NCBI GenBank assembly: GCA_030645495.1
Contig: JAUSLV010000018.1
Coordinates: 496,001 to 560,000 of the forward strand
Length of the DNA stretch: 64,000 bases
Direction of reading: 5' to 3'
From: Actinomycetota bacterium
GTDB lineage: Bacteria > Actinomycetota > Acidimicrobiia > Acidimicrobiales > Ilumatobacteraceae
Positions 14,518 through 25,049 of the stretch are shown piece after piece (positions within the stretch are counted from its first letter, which is position 1; every line of letters starts with the position of its first letter). Below the pieces are notes generated by a model. That model saw nothing but the letters and a program-made list of their open reading frames with translations, was not told where the DNA came from and did not search any database. The position numbers and the translations under genes are program-made.

Positions 14518-16402
14518 ACCCGAGTCGGGTGGGGTGATCGCGCCCGGCGCGCTGCACGTGGCACTGGTCGGCAGCCCGAATGCCGGCAAGACCACCATCT
14601 TCAACGCGCTCACGGGGCTGCGGGCCAAGACGGCCAACTACCCGGGGGTCACCGTCACGCGCCGCGAGGGGGTGATGCACGTCGATGGTCGGTCGGTCGT
14701 GCTCGTCGACCTGCCCGGCACGTACGGCCTCGATGCGATCAGCCCCGACGAGCAGATCGTCAGCGACGCGCTCGCCGGCGAGATCGAGGGTGTCGCGGCG
14801 CCCGATGCGATCGTGATGGTGGTCGACGCCACCACGTTGCACAGGTCGCTGCTGTTCGTCGGCGAGTTGCTGCGTCTCGGCCGGCCGGCATGCCTCATCG
14901 TCACGATGATCGACGAGGTGGTGGCCCGTGGCGGGTCGGTCGACATCGACGCCCTGTCGCGCGCCGTCGGCATTCCGGTGGTCAGCGTGGTGGGCCACCG
15001 TGGCATCGGGATGGACGAGGTGCGCCAGTTGCTGGCCCACCCCGACGAGTGGGTGGTGCCGGTGGTGGCCCCTCCCGCAGACGCCGCCGGCAGGTCCGCG
15101 TGGGTCACGTCGGTGCTCGTCGGCGCGTACGTGGCCCCGGGCCGCGACCGGCGGTCGCGGCGTATCGACGCGGTGCTGCTGCACCCGGTGTGGGGCGTGC
15201 TGGTGTTCGCGGCGGTGATGCTCACCTTCTTCCAGGCGATCTTCACCGTCGCCGCGCCCGCGATCGACTGGCTCGATTCGTTGTTCGCGTGGATGGGCGA
15301 CCAGGTGCACGCGCACCTCGCCGGGCGCCCTGGCGACTTCATCGCCGACGGCGCGATCGCCGGTGTCGGCGGCGTGGTCGTGTTCCTGCCGCAGATCGCG
15401 CTGCTGTTCTTGATCCTCACGTTCCTCGACAGCGTGGGCTACCTGGCCCGCGCGGCCTTCCTCGCCGATCGCGTGATGGGGCGCTTCGGGCTGGAGGGGC
15501 GCAGCTTCGTATCGATGCTGTCGTCGTTCGCCTGCGCGATCCCGGGCATCATGTCCACCCGCACGATCCCCAGCGAACGGCGGCGCATCGCCACGATGAT
15601 GGCCGCGCCGCTGATGACCTGTTCGGCCCGTTTGCCGGTGTTCACGCTGTTGATCTCCGGGTTCGTGCACGACCGCTCGCTGTTCGGCCCGTTCCGCACG
15701 CAGGGGCTTGCGTTGTTCGGGCTGTACGTGCTGGGGGCGCTGTCGGGGTTGCTCTATGCCGGGGTGCTGCACCTCACCGCGCTCACCGGCACGGCTGCGC
15801 CGGTGATCCTCGAGCTGCCCCCGTATCGCTGGCCGACGCTCAAGGCGGTTGCGTACCAGACCTGGGAGGGCGCGTGGTCGTTCTTGCGCAAGGCGGGCAC
15901 GATCATCCTGGGTAGCTCGCTGGTGCTGTGGGTGCTGCTGAACGTGCCGGTGGCCACTCCGCCGGCGGGTTCGACCGAGCAAGCGGCCACCGCGTACAAG
16001 CTCGAGCACAGCGCCGCGGGGTACATCGGTCGTGGCATGGAGCCGTTGTTCGCGCCGCTCGGGTTCGAGTGGCGCACGAATGTCGCGCTGCTCGGCAGTT
16101 TGTCGGCGCGGGAAGTGTTCGTGTCCACGCTGGCGATGACGACGGCCGCGGAGAACGAAGACTCGCTGCCCGACCGGTTGCGCGAGTTGCGCCGCGACGA
16201 CGGCTCCTTGGTGTACGACGCCGAGACCGTGGCCGCGCTACTGGTGTTCTTCGTGTACGCGTTGCAGTGCATGTCCACCGTCGCCGTGCTGCGTCGCGAG
16301 ACGAACTCGTGGCGCTGGCCGATGATCGCGTTCAGCTCGATGTTCGTGCTCGCCTACGTGGGCGCGCTGGTGGCAAGGACGGTGGTGCATGTCCTCCACT
16401 GA
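14504..16402 (+). CDS. feoB: ferrous iron transporter FeoB
   Basis: 632 residues. N-terminal G domain: G1 G-S-P-N-A-G-K-T (23-30), G2 N-Y-P-G (45-48), G3 D-L-P-G (69-72), and T-M-I-D (134-137) where FeoB normally has N-x-x-D; the Asn-to-Thr change is in the guanine-specificity motif. The membrane part has two gate repeats, including F-A-C-A-I-P-G-I-M-S-T-R-T-I. Imports Fe2+ across the inner membrane. ATG 14504 lies inside the end of feoA, giving coupling; the end overlaps the NifU-like gene. Confidence 0.93.
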   Translation: MTHCEPESGGVIAPGALHVALVGSPNAGKTTIFNALTGLRAKTANYPGVTVTRREGVMHVDGRSVVLVDLPGTYGLDAISPDEQIVSDALAGEIEGVAAPDAIVMVVDATTLHRSLLFVGELLRLGRPACLIVTMIDEVVARGGSVDIDALSRAVGIPVVSVVGHRGIGMDEVRQLLAHPDEWVVPVVAPPADAAGRSAWVTSVLVGAYVAPGRDRRSRRIDAVLLHPVWGVLVFAAVMLTFFQAIFTVAAPAIDWLDSLFAWMGDQVHAHLAGRPGDFIADGAIAGVGGVVVFLPQIALLFLILTFLDSVGYLARAAFLADRVMGRFGLEGRSFVSMLSSFACAIPGIMSTRTIPSERRRIATMMAAPLMTCSARLPVFTLLISGFVHDRSLFGPFRTQGLALFGLYVLGALSGLLYAGVLHLTALTGTAAPVILELPPYRWPTLKAVAYQTWEGAWSFLRKAGTIILGSSLVLWVLLNVPVATPPAGSTEQAATAYKLEHSAAGYIGRGMEPLFAPLGFEWRTNVALLGSLSAREVFVSTLAMTTAAENEDSLPDRLRELRRDDGSLVYDAETVAALLVFFVYALQCMSTVAVLRRETNSWRWPMIAFSSMFVLAYVGALVARTVVHVLH

Positions 16403-16883
16403 CGCGTCACCGATCTGCCACACGGAGCGCACCGACGACCCGATCGTGATGCGCTGGGTGTGCGTGTCACCTCAGGTCGGCGGGAACGGTGGGCGGGTGG
16501 CACCGCCCGGCCCGCTTGCTGCTGCAGCGCTGTGGGTGGAGGCTGGTGCGTTGTACGTGCGGGCCATCGATGCCGACTGGGCCGTCGTCGACCAGGCGGT
16601 GCGCGCTGCGCTCGCAGCTCATGCCGGGTGGTTGTGCACCGACGACGCGGTCGGGCCGCCGTCGCTGGCCACGCTGCAGCGGGTGGTCGGTGCCGCCACC
16701 CAGTCGCTCACCGGGCTGCACGGCGGGGTCATCGAAGTGGTCGGGCTCGTGGGCAACACGGTGCAGGTGCGGATGGGCGGCGCGTGCCACGGCTGTCGCT
16801 TCACCGACGAGACGCTGCGCCGGTTGGCGCAACCAGCGCTCGACCGTGTGTACCCCGGGCTGGTGCTGACCGTATTGCAGTGA
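16389..16883 (+). CDS. NifU C-terminal-domain protein
   Basis: 164 residues. The C-terminal 85 residues match the NifU/Nfu Fe-S scaffold domain: L-H-G-G-V-I-E-V-V-G-L-V-G-N-T-V-Q-V-R-M-G-G-A-C-H-G-C with the cluster-binding C-x-x-C at Cys133 and Cys136. The N-terminal half has no recognised domain. Its start overlaps feoB by 14 bp, so it is translated with the iron importer. In proteobacteria the third gene is FeoC; here an Fe-S scaffold takes that position, suggesting direct use of imported iron in cluster assembly (inference). Confidence 0.85.
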   Translation: MSSTDASPICHTERTDDPIVMRWVCVSPQVGGNGGRVAPPGPLAAAALWVEAGALYVRAIDADWAVVDQAVRAALAAHAGWLCTDDAVGPPSLATLQRVVGAATQSLTGLHGGVIEVVGLVGNTVQVRMGGACHGCRFTDETLRRLAQPALDRVYPGLVLTVLQ

Positions 16884-16903
16884 TCAGGGGTGCAGTGATC
16901 AGG
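16876..16903. repeat. 13-bp direct repeat at a convergent gene junction
   Basis: TGCAGTGATCAGG occurs at 16876-16888 and again at 16891-16903. Each copy has the self-complementary TGATCA, which gives the stop codon of the NifU gene in the first copy and the stop of the opposite-strand oxidoreductase in the second. Confidence 0.8.
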
Positions 16904-17591
16904 CGTCGAGTGAGTGCAGCCGCGAGATGATCAGGCGGTCGAGCCCGAGGTCGTAGGCCTTCTGTTGCGAGGCCATGTCGTCGTGCGACGCCCAGCCACT
17001 GCAGTCGAACGGTTTGTCGCCTGCGGCCTCGCGTGCCGCAGCCAGGTAGCGCGCCGAGTGCGGGCTGCTGAGGCGGATGTTCACACCGTCGGCCTGGTGA
17101 CCGGCGATGACGGCCAACTCGACGCTGTTCACGCCGACAATGATCGGCATCGGCTCGGCCGTGGCGCGCACGACCTGGATGTTGTGCACCACGTTGGCGT
17201 GGCGATCGGCCAGCAGCGGCATGATCGGGATGCCCCGCTCGTGATGCTCGCGCGACCACGGCGTGTCGGGTGCGGCACCGGCCCCGATGCCGAGCGTGAA
17301 GCGGCCACCGCTGATGCGGTAGGTGGTGGACGCGCAGAGCGCGAGCAGTGCCGGGTGGCGGTTGGTGACGTTGGCAACCAGCGACCCCAGCTTGATCGTG
17401 CTGGTGGCCTCGGCCAGTGCGCCCAGCAGGGTGAAGCACTCGAGGACATCGCGATCGCCGCCCACCATCGCGCCGTCGAAGTGGTCGAGCACCCACGTGG
17501 TGTCGAAGCCGTCGGCCTCGGCCTGCAGCACTGCCTCGCGCAGACGCGGGAAGTCGTTGTGGCCCGAGGAGAACTGGACATCGATCAGCAT
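16899..17591 (-). CDS. luciferase-like (LLM) F420-type oxidoreductase
   Basis: 230 residues, a short bacterial-luciferase-like TIM barrel. Seen: V-Q-F-S-S-G-H at the first strand, E-A-D-G-F-D-T-T-W-V-L-D-H-F, K-L-G-S-L-V-A-N-V-T-N-R-H-P-A-L-L-A, and R-F-T-L-G-I-G-A-G. In actinobacteria such proteins usually use coenzyme F420 rather than FMN; cofactor not proven here. Substrate unknown. Convergent with the NifU gene. Confidence 0.8.
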   Translation of the reverse strand: MLIDVQFSSGHNDFPRLREAVLQAEADGFDTTWVLDHFDGAMVGGDRDVLECFTLLGALAEATSTIKLGSLVANVTNRHPALLALCASTTYRISGGRFTLGIGAGAAPDTPWSREHHERGIPIMPLLADRHANVVHNIQVVRATAEPMPIIVGVNSVELAVIAGHQADGVNIRLSSPHSARYLAAAREAAGDKPFDCSGWASHDDMASQQKAYDLGLDRLIISRLHSLDA

Positions 17592-17592
17592 G

Positions 17593-17665
17593 TGCCGACG
17601 GAGAGACTCGAACTCTCACTGACGGCGCCCTAAACGCCGTGCCTCTGCCATTGGGCTACGTCGGC
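17593..17665 (-). tRNA. tRNA with UAG anticodon (tRNA-Leu by anticodon), short variable loop
   Basis: Cloverleaf read on the minus strand: acceptor GCCGACG/CGTCGGC with discriminator A, D arm GCC..GGC, anticodon stem CGGCG/CGCCG with loop TTTAGGG (anticodon TAG at 17632-17630), variable loop of five bases TCAGT, T stem GAGAG/CTCTC with TTCGAGT. CCA is not encoded. A UAG anticodon reads the leucine codon CUA, but bacterial tRNA-Leu normally has a long variable arm; this one is 73 nt with a type I shape. Confidence 0.85.
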
Positions 17666-17709
17666 GGCAGGGTGAAAAGGCTACTGGCGCACGCGGAGGG
17701 GAGGGCGCG

Positions 17710-17715
17710 TAGATT
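17710..17715 (+). promoter_or_regulatory. -10 element, leaderless DUF2461 gene
   Basis: TAGATT 6 nt before the ATG at 17722, no ribosome binding site. Confidence 0.45.
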
Positions 17716-17721
17716 CGCGGC

Positions 17722-18387
17722 ATGGCGTTCAACGGATTCCCAGCGGAGGCGTTCGACTTCTTCGAGCGGCTCACGGCCGACAACTCGCGCACGTTCTGGC
17801 AGGCCAACAAGGGCGTGTACGAGCAGTCGGTGAAACAGCCGATCACCGAGTTCGTGGAGGCGATCGGCGACTACGGCCCACTGCACATGTTCCGCCCGTA
17901 CCGCGACGTGCGCTTCGCCAAGGACAAGACGCCGTACAAGGAGAACGCCGGCGCGTATGGCGAGAGCCAGGGCGGCACCGGCTACTACATCCACCTCAGC
18001 ACCACGGGCATCTTCGCCGGCGCCGGCTACTACAACATGGCCAGTGATCAGCTCGAGCGGTTCCGCGCCGCGCTCGACGCCGACGCCACCGGCAGCGAGC
18101 TGGAGGGCCTCGCCCGTGCGTGCGAGAAGAAGGGCCTCACCCTCGGCTCGATGACCGCGCTGAAGACCGCACCACGTGGGTTTCCGAAGGACCACCCGCG
18201 CATCGAGTTCCTGCGCCGCAAGGGCCTGTTCGCCGGCAAGGAATGGCCACTGGCCAAGTGGATGCACGCCAAGCAGGCGCTGCCCAAGATCATGGCGGTG
18301 TGGCACGACGCCGCCGAGCTGACCGCGTGGCTCGACACCCACGTCGGCCCCAGCACCCTCCCCCCGGAGGACTGGGGCGGCCGGTAA
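17722..18387 (+). CDS. DUF2461 family protein
   Basis: 221 residues. Matches the DUF2461 / TIGR02453 family by F-N-G-F-P-A-E-A-F-D-F-F near the start, N-S-R-T-F-W-Q-A-N-K, the F-R-P-Y-R-D-V-R-F-A-K-D-K-T-P-Y-K block at about 56-72, and G-Y-Y-I-H-L-S. No catalytic role is established for the family. Cytosolic; no signal or membrane segment. Its end is followed by a hairpin shared with the convergent HerA-like gene. Confidence 0.85.
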   Translation: MAFNGFPAEAFDFFERLTADNSRTFWQANKGVYEQSVKQPITEFVEAIGDYGPLHMFRPYRDVRFAKDKTPYKENAGAYGESQGGTGYYIHLSTTGIFAGAGYYNMASDQLERFRAALDADATGSELEGLARACEKKGLTLGSMTALKTAPRGFPKDHPRIEFLRRKGLFAGKEWPLAKWMHAKQALPKIMAVWHDAAELTAWLDTHVGPSTLPPEDWGGR

Positions 18388-18392
18388 CCCGA

Positions 18393-18437
18393 GCTTTGGC
18401 GATGAGACGGTGTACCACCCGGTCTGAACGCCAAAGC
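18393..18437. terminator. bidirectional terminator-like hairpin
   Basis: GCTTTGGCG at 18393-18401 is inverted as CGCCAAAGC at 18429-18437, nine perfect pairs around a 27-base loop that itself can pair (GAGACGG with CCGGTCT approximately). It lies between the convergent DUF2461 and HerA-like genes. No U-tract. Confidence 0.5.
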
Positions 18438-18445
18438 CGCTCCCG

Positions 18446-20878
18446 CTACGCGACGGGCACCCACACCAGGGCGATCTGGGTGACCTTCACGTCGGTCTTC
18501 TCCAGCGGCACCGGCATGGTGGTGACCTCCTTGGCGATCGCCATCCACTTCATGTCGATGTCGGTCACCTCCTGCGTCAGCTCGCCCTCCAGCGCCTCCA
18601 TCTGCTGGTGCAGCAGCTGGATCTTGTCTTCGGCGGCGTCCAGCCGCTCGGACGAGGCGTTGGTGCGACCACGGCGGCCGGCGGCGCTGCCCGCCTTGTT
18701 GAACACCGAGCCCAGCAGGCCGCCGCGCGACTTGCTGCCGCCCAGCAGACCGCCCAGGATCGAGCCGGCGGTGGACAACAGCTCCTCGTTGCGGCGGCCC
18801 TTGGCCTGCGCCTCCAGTACCTCGGCGCGGCCCTCGGCCTCGGTGATCTGCTTGCGCAGCGTGTTCACCTTCGCCTGGTACTTGCCGCGCAGCGCGGCCG
18901 TTTCCTCGTCGCCCTTGGCGTCGGCGAGCTGGTAGCAGCGCTGGAAGAACGCGTCGGGCGCCTCCCCGGGTCGGCTGTAGGCCTTCAGCTGCTTGTTCGT
19001 CTGAATCTCCAGGCTGCGGCTGCGCACGAGGAAGTCGACCAGGTCGCGTTGTGCGGCGGTCCAGAGCGTCTTGGTGTTGATCGGCGCGTCGGGCAGGCGG
19101 TAGCTGGCCGACGGCGGCACCTCCACGCGCAGGTCGCGGTCGTCGTAGTCGACCGCGATCGCCCGGCTGGGATCCAGCTGGGCCGGCAGCGGGAAGAGCA
19201 CCGCCTCGTACTCCTCGTCGTGGATCAGGTCGGCCTTGTCGTCGTCGTAGCGCAACGCCACGCGAGCGACGATGGCTGCCTCGAGGTGGGTGCCGCGCGG
19301 GTCGCCGCCGATCGCCGCCAGCCACGGTGCGGCCGGGTCGGCATAGCGCACGGCCACACCGTCGGCCACCTTCGGTGAGACGGGGGAGAGGTCGCCGGAG
19401 GCGTCGGTGGCCGCAGGGGCGATCGTGGGGGAGGTGGGAGCGGCGGCCGCTGCGGGAGCGGGCGCCGGTGCAGAGGGCGCGGGCGCTGCCGCCTGCGCAT
19501 CCTTCTGATCGGCCATCAGCACGGCGATCTGGTCGCGGGTGAGCGGGCCGCGCAGGTAGCTCATCGCCCAGCGGGTGGTGAACACCTCGGGCTTGTCCTT
19601 GCCGGCGCGGCGCAGCACGAACTCGCGCTTGGCCAGACCGCTGATCGTGTCGCCCACGGCGCCCACGTCGACGCCACCGGCCGCGGCGCTCATGCCGTCG
19701 AGCAGCCGCTGCTTGTCGCGGTCGGTCTGCAGGCGGCCGATCATCCAGGTGCCCGCGTTGGACAACGCCTTGTAGTCCACGTCGACCGGGTTCTGCGTGC
19801 TGAGCACCACGCCCACGCCGAAGGCGCGGGCCTGCTTCATCAGCGTCATGATCGGCTTCTTCGTGGGCGGTGTGGCGGTGGGTGGCAGGTAGCCGGCCAC
19901 CTCGTCCATGTACAACAGCGCGCGCAGGTCGGTGGTGCCGCTCTGCTTGCGCATCCACGTCACCAGCTTCGACAGCACCAGCGTGGTGACGAACTGGCGC
20001 TCCTGATCGCTGAGGTGAGCGGTGGTGACGATCGCGCAGCGCGGCCGGCCGTCGGGCGTGCGCAGCATGCTGTCGATGTCGAGCGCCGGACCGGTCATCC
20101 ACGCGCCGAACGACGGTGAGGCGAGCAGGCCGTTGAGGCGCATCGCGAACGCCTGGCGGTCCTTCGGCGGGAAGAACTGATCCAGCTCGAACACGCCCAG
20201 CTTGCGGATCGGCGGCGTCATCACCATGCCCACGAGCGTGGGCAGGTCGAGGCTGCGGCCGGAGGTCCACTCGTTGAGGATCAGGTTGCTGAGCAGGATG
20301 TGCTCGCGGCTGCTGAGCGGGTCGGCCTCGATGTCGACCAAGCTGAGCAGGCCACTGACGAAGCCTTCGATCTCGTCGCCCACGATCTCGGGGTCGGCCC
20401 CGCCGCCCGGAGCGGTGAGCGAGCCGACGATGTTCAGCCCCACGCCCGAGCTCGAGCCGGGGGTGTACACCGTGAACGTGGCGCCCTTGCGTAGCGCGGC
20501 GATGCGATCCGGGCCGACGCCCCACCCGGCCAGGCCCTCGGTCCAGGCCTTGGCCTGCGCGGCGGCGAACTCGGGCACGCTCTGGCCCGCCTTCGAGGCG
20601 TCGCCCTCGTTCACCCACGGCTCGAAGTCGGTGGACGCCAGCGCGGGGAACGTGAGGCACAGGTTGGTGAGGTCGCCCTTGGGGTCGATCAGCAGCGTGG
20701 GCACGCCGGCGGACAGTGCCTCCTCGATCAGCACGATGCCCAGGCCGGTCTTGCCCGAGCCGGTCATGCCCACGATCACGCCGTGGGTGGTGAAATCGCC
20801 GCTGGGCAACAGCACGTTCTTGTCGGTGCGCGTGTGCTGGGCGGGGTCGATCAGCCCGCCGAGGAGGAAGTCAGCCAT
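18446..20878 (-). CDS. HerA-like ATPase (DUF853 family)
   Basis: 810 residues. N-terminal HerA/FtsK-like P-loop ATPase: Walker A G-M-T-G-S-G-K-T at 37-44, L-L-I-D-P-K-G-D, a later A-L-L-Y-M-D-E-V-A-G-Y-L Walker B, and V-V-L-S-T-Q-N-P sensor. Residues about 470-530 form an Ala/Pro linker; the C-terminal part has a coiled-coil (K-Y-Q-A-K-V-N-T-L-R-K-Q-I) and a G-S-I-L-G-G-L-L-G-G segment. DUF853 proteins are conserved in actinobacteria; DNA translocation is likely but unproven. ATG 20878 chosen over an upstream TTG. Confidence 0.85.
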   Translation of the reverse strand: MADFLLGGLIDPAQHTRTDKNVLLPSGDFTTHGVIVGMTGSGKTGLGIVLIEEALSAGVPTLLIDPKGDLTNLCLTFPALASTDFEPWVNEGDASKAGQSVPEFAAAQAKAWTEGLAGWGVGPDRIAALRKGATFTVYTPGSSSGVGLNIVGSLTAPGGGADPEIVGDEIEGFVSGLLSLVDIEADPLSSREHILLSNLILNEWTSGRSLDLPTLVGMVMTPPIRKLGVFELDQFFPPKDRQAFAMRLNGLLASPSFGAWMTGPALDIDSMLRTPDGRPRCAIVTTAHLSDQERQFVTTLVLSKLVTWMRKQSGTTDLRALLYMDEVAGYLPPTATPPTKKPIMTLMKQARAFGVGVVLSTQNPVDVDYKALSNAGTWMIGRLQTDRDKQRLLDGMSAAAGGVDVGAVGDTISGLAKREFVLRRAGKDKPEVFTTRWAMSYLRGPLTRDQIAVLMADQKDAQAAAPAPSAPAPAPAAAAAPTSPTIAPAATDASGDLSPVSPKVADGVAVRYADPAAPWLAAIGGDPRGTHLEAAIVARVALRYDDDKADLIHDEEYEAVLFPLPAQLDPSRAIAVDYDDRDLRVEVPPSASYRLPDAPINTKTLWTAAQRDLVDFLVRSRSLEIQTNKQLKAYSRPGEAPDAFFQRCYQLADAKGDEETAALRGKYQAKVNTLRKQITEAEGRAEVLEAQAKGRRNEELLSTAGSILGGLLGGSKSRGGLLGSVFNKAGSAAGRRGRTNASSERLDAAEDKIQLLHQQMEALEGELTQEVTDIDMKWMAIAKEVTTMPVPLEKTDVKVTQIALVWVPVA

Positions 20879-20935
20879 GGCTGGCAAACCTAGCGGCCAG
20901 GCGACCGCAGCGCCCGCGCCGCGTCGGTTGCGTCG

Positions 20936-21580
20936 CTACTTCAGCGTGATGCGATAGGCGCAGCGCTGGCCGCCGTCGAGCACGTGCTGCTCGCGTGCCA
21001 CGGTGGCCTCGGGGCCGATGGCCTTCTGGAACAGCTCGAGCTCGGCGCTGCACAATCCGGAGCAGCTGTCGGCCGCGCCGCGGATGGGGCAGTGGTGTTC
21101 GACGAGCGTCACCTCGCCGTCGCCGTCGATCGCCTCGGCCAGGTAGCCCTCGGCGTTGCGCAGCTCGGCGATGCGGTGCACCTTGCCACTGACCGTGGAT
21201 TCGCCGTCCAGCACCTTGCGGTAGTTGGCCAGCTGACGCTCGGCGCGCGTACGCACCACAGCTTGCAGCGCGTCTTCGCCGAGCGCGCTGCGGATGCTGG
21301 CGATCAGCTCGACCGTGAGGTCGCTGTGGCGATCGGCGAACAGCGAGCTGGCGGAGGCCGCGAGGCGCCAGTGCACGGGCGGGCGGCCGCGGCCGCTGCT
21401 GGGTGCGACCACACGCTCGACCAACTCGGCGATCTCGAGCGCTTCCAGGTGCTGGCGGATGGCGGTGTCGGTGAGCCCGAATTCGGCAGCGAGTTCCGGC
21501 GCGGTGGCCGTGTCGGCGCGCTTGAGCCGTTCGATGATGCGGCGCTTGGCACCCGACAGATCTGTGGCCACGTCCGGCAT
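20936..21580 (-). CDS. SufR-like iron-sulfur HTH regulator
   Basis: 214 residues. N-terminal winged helix (I-I-E-R-L-K-R-A-D, A-P-E-L-A-A-E-F-G-L-T-D-T-A-I-R-Q-H-L recognition region, G-R-G-R-P-P-V-H-W wing). C-terminal cysteines at 164, 173, 177 and 207 in C-P-x7-C-x3-C ... C-A-Y-R, the pattern of SufR-type repressors that hold an Fe-S cluster. Known SufR controls the suf operon; here the divergent neighbours are PLP enzymes rather than suf genes. Upstream in-frame sequence reads through the divergent gene and is not taken as coding. Confidence 0.82.
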   Translation of the reverse strand: MPDVATDLSGAKRRIIERLKRADTATAPELAAEFGLTDTAIRQHLEALEIAELVERVVAPSSGRGRPPVHWRLAASASSLFADRHSDLTVELIASIRSALGEDALQAVVRTRAERQLANYRKVLDGESTVSGKVHRIAELRNAEGYLAEAIDGDGEVTLVEHHCPIRGAADSCSGLCSAELELFQKAIGPEATVAREQHVLDGGQRCAYRITLK

Positions 21581-21648
21581 GGCGGTGAGCCTACCGATTC
21601 CACAAGCGGCAACTTCGTAAAGAGGATGGGCGCGATTGGGCCTGGTCT

Positions 21649-21663
21649 TTGACAAAATGTCAA
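21649..21663. promoter_or_regulatory. perfect palindrome, candidate regulator operator
   Basis: TTGACA-AAA-TGTCAA is a perfect inverted repeat two bases before the ATG at 21666 and 68 bp from the SufR-like gene start. TTGACA could also act as a -35. A bound dimer would block the rightward start, so it is the best candidate operator for the adjacent regulator. Confidence 0.5.
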
Positions 21664-21665
21664 CC

Positions 21666-23207
<1,542 letters not shown>

Positions 23208-23217
23208 GGGCCGCGTG

Positions 23218-24528
<1,311 letters not shown>

Positions 24529-24532
24529 GTGC

Positions 24533-24949
24533 GTGAGCGCTCCGCCTGAAGGTCGCAAGCCGAAGGGCATCAGCTGGGAGAGCTGGATCGACCGCCAGAT
24601 CAAGGAGGGCTGCGAGCGCGGCGACTTCGACGACCTGCCCGGAAAGGGCAAGCCGCTCGCCGGCCTGGACGGCGTTCGCGACGACGACTGGTGGCTGAAG
24701 GCCAAGCTGCGCGCCGAACGGCTGAGCTACCTGCCGCCCACGCTGCGCGTCCGCAAGGAGCTGGAAGAAGCGCGAGAGGCGATCGCCGCGGCCACCCGCG
24801 AAGACGTCGTGCGCGGCATCATCGCCGACATCAACGACAAGATCCGCAGGGTGAATCGGTTCGGGGCGGAAGGCCCACCCAGCACGGTGATGCCCATCGA
24901 CGTGGAGGCCACCGTCGCCACGTGGCGTGCCATACGCGAGGGGCGCTGA
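24533..24949 (+). CDS. DUF1992 (DnaJ-like subfamily C member 28) protein
   Basis: 138 residues. DUF1992 signature: W-E-S-W-I-D-R-Q-I-K-E-G, then G-D-F-D-D-L-P-G-K-G-K-P-L and D-D-D-W-W-L-K-A-K-L, followed by a coiled-coil helix with E-E-A-R-E-A-I and R-V-N-R-F. No J domain is present despite the family name. Function unknown. GTG start 4 bp after the preceding stop. A tight hairpin follows. Confidence 0.85.
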   Translation: MSAPPEGRKPKGISWESWIDRQIKEGCERGDFDDLPGKGKPLAGLDGVRDDDWWLKAKLRAERLSYLPPTLRVRKELEEAREAIAAATREDVVRGIIADINDKIRRVNRFGAEGPPSTVMPIDVEATVATWRAIREGR

Positions 24950-24951
24950 CG

Positions 24952-24971
24952 GGCGGTTCCCAGGAACCGCC
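24952..24971 (+). terminator. terminator-like hairpin
   Basis: GGCGGTTCC-CA-GGAACCGCC: nine perfect pairs immediately after the DUF1992 stop codon, likely ending the PLP/DUF1992 transcript. No U-tract, as is common in high-GC actinobacteria. Confidence 0.6.
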
Positions 24972-25036
24972 GCCTGACGGAGGCACCGCCAGGTGAACAA
25001 CAGGCGAACTGTTCGGCGTTCGGGAGGCGGCGACCC

Positions 25037-25042
25037 TAGATT
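25037..25042 (+). promoter_or_regulatory. -10 element, leaderless ppk2
   Basis: TAGATT 7 nt before the GTG at 25050; identical hexamer and spacing class to the DUF2461 gene. Confidence 0.45.
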
Positions 25043-25049
25043 CACGGCC

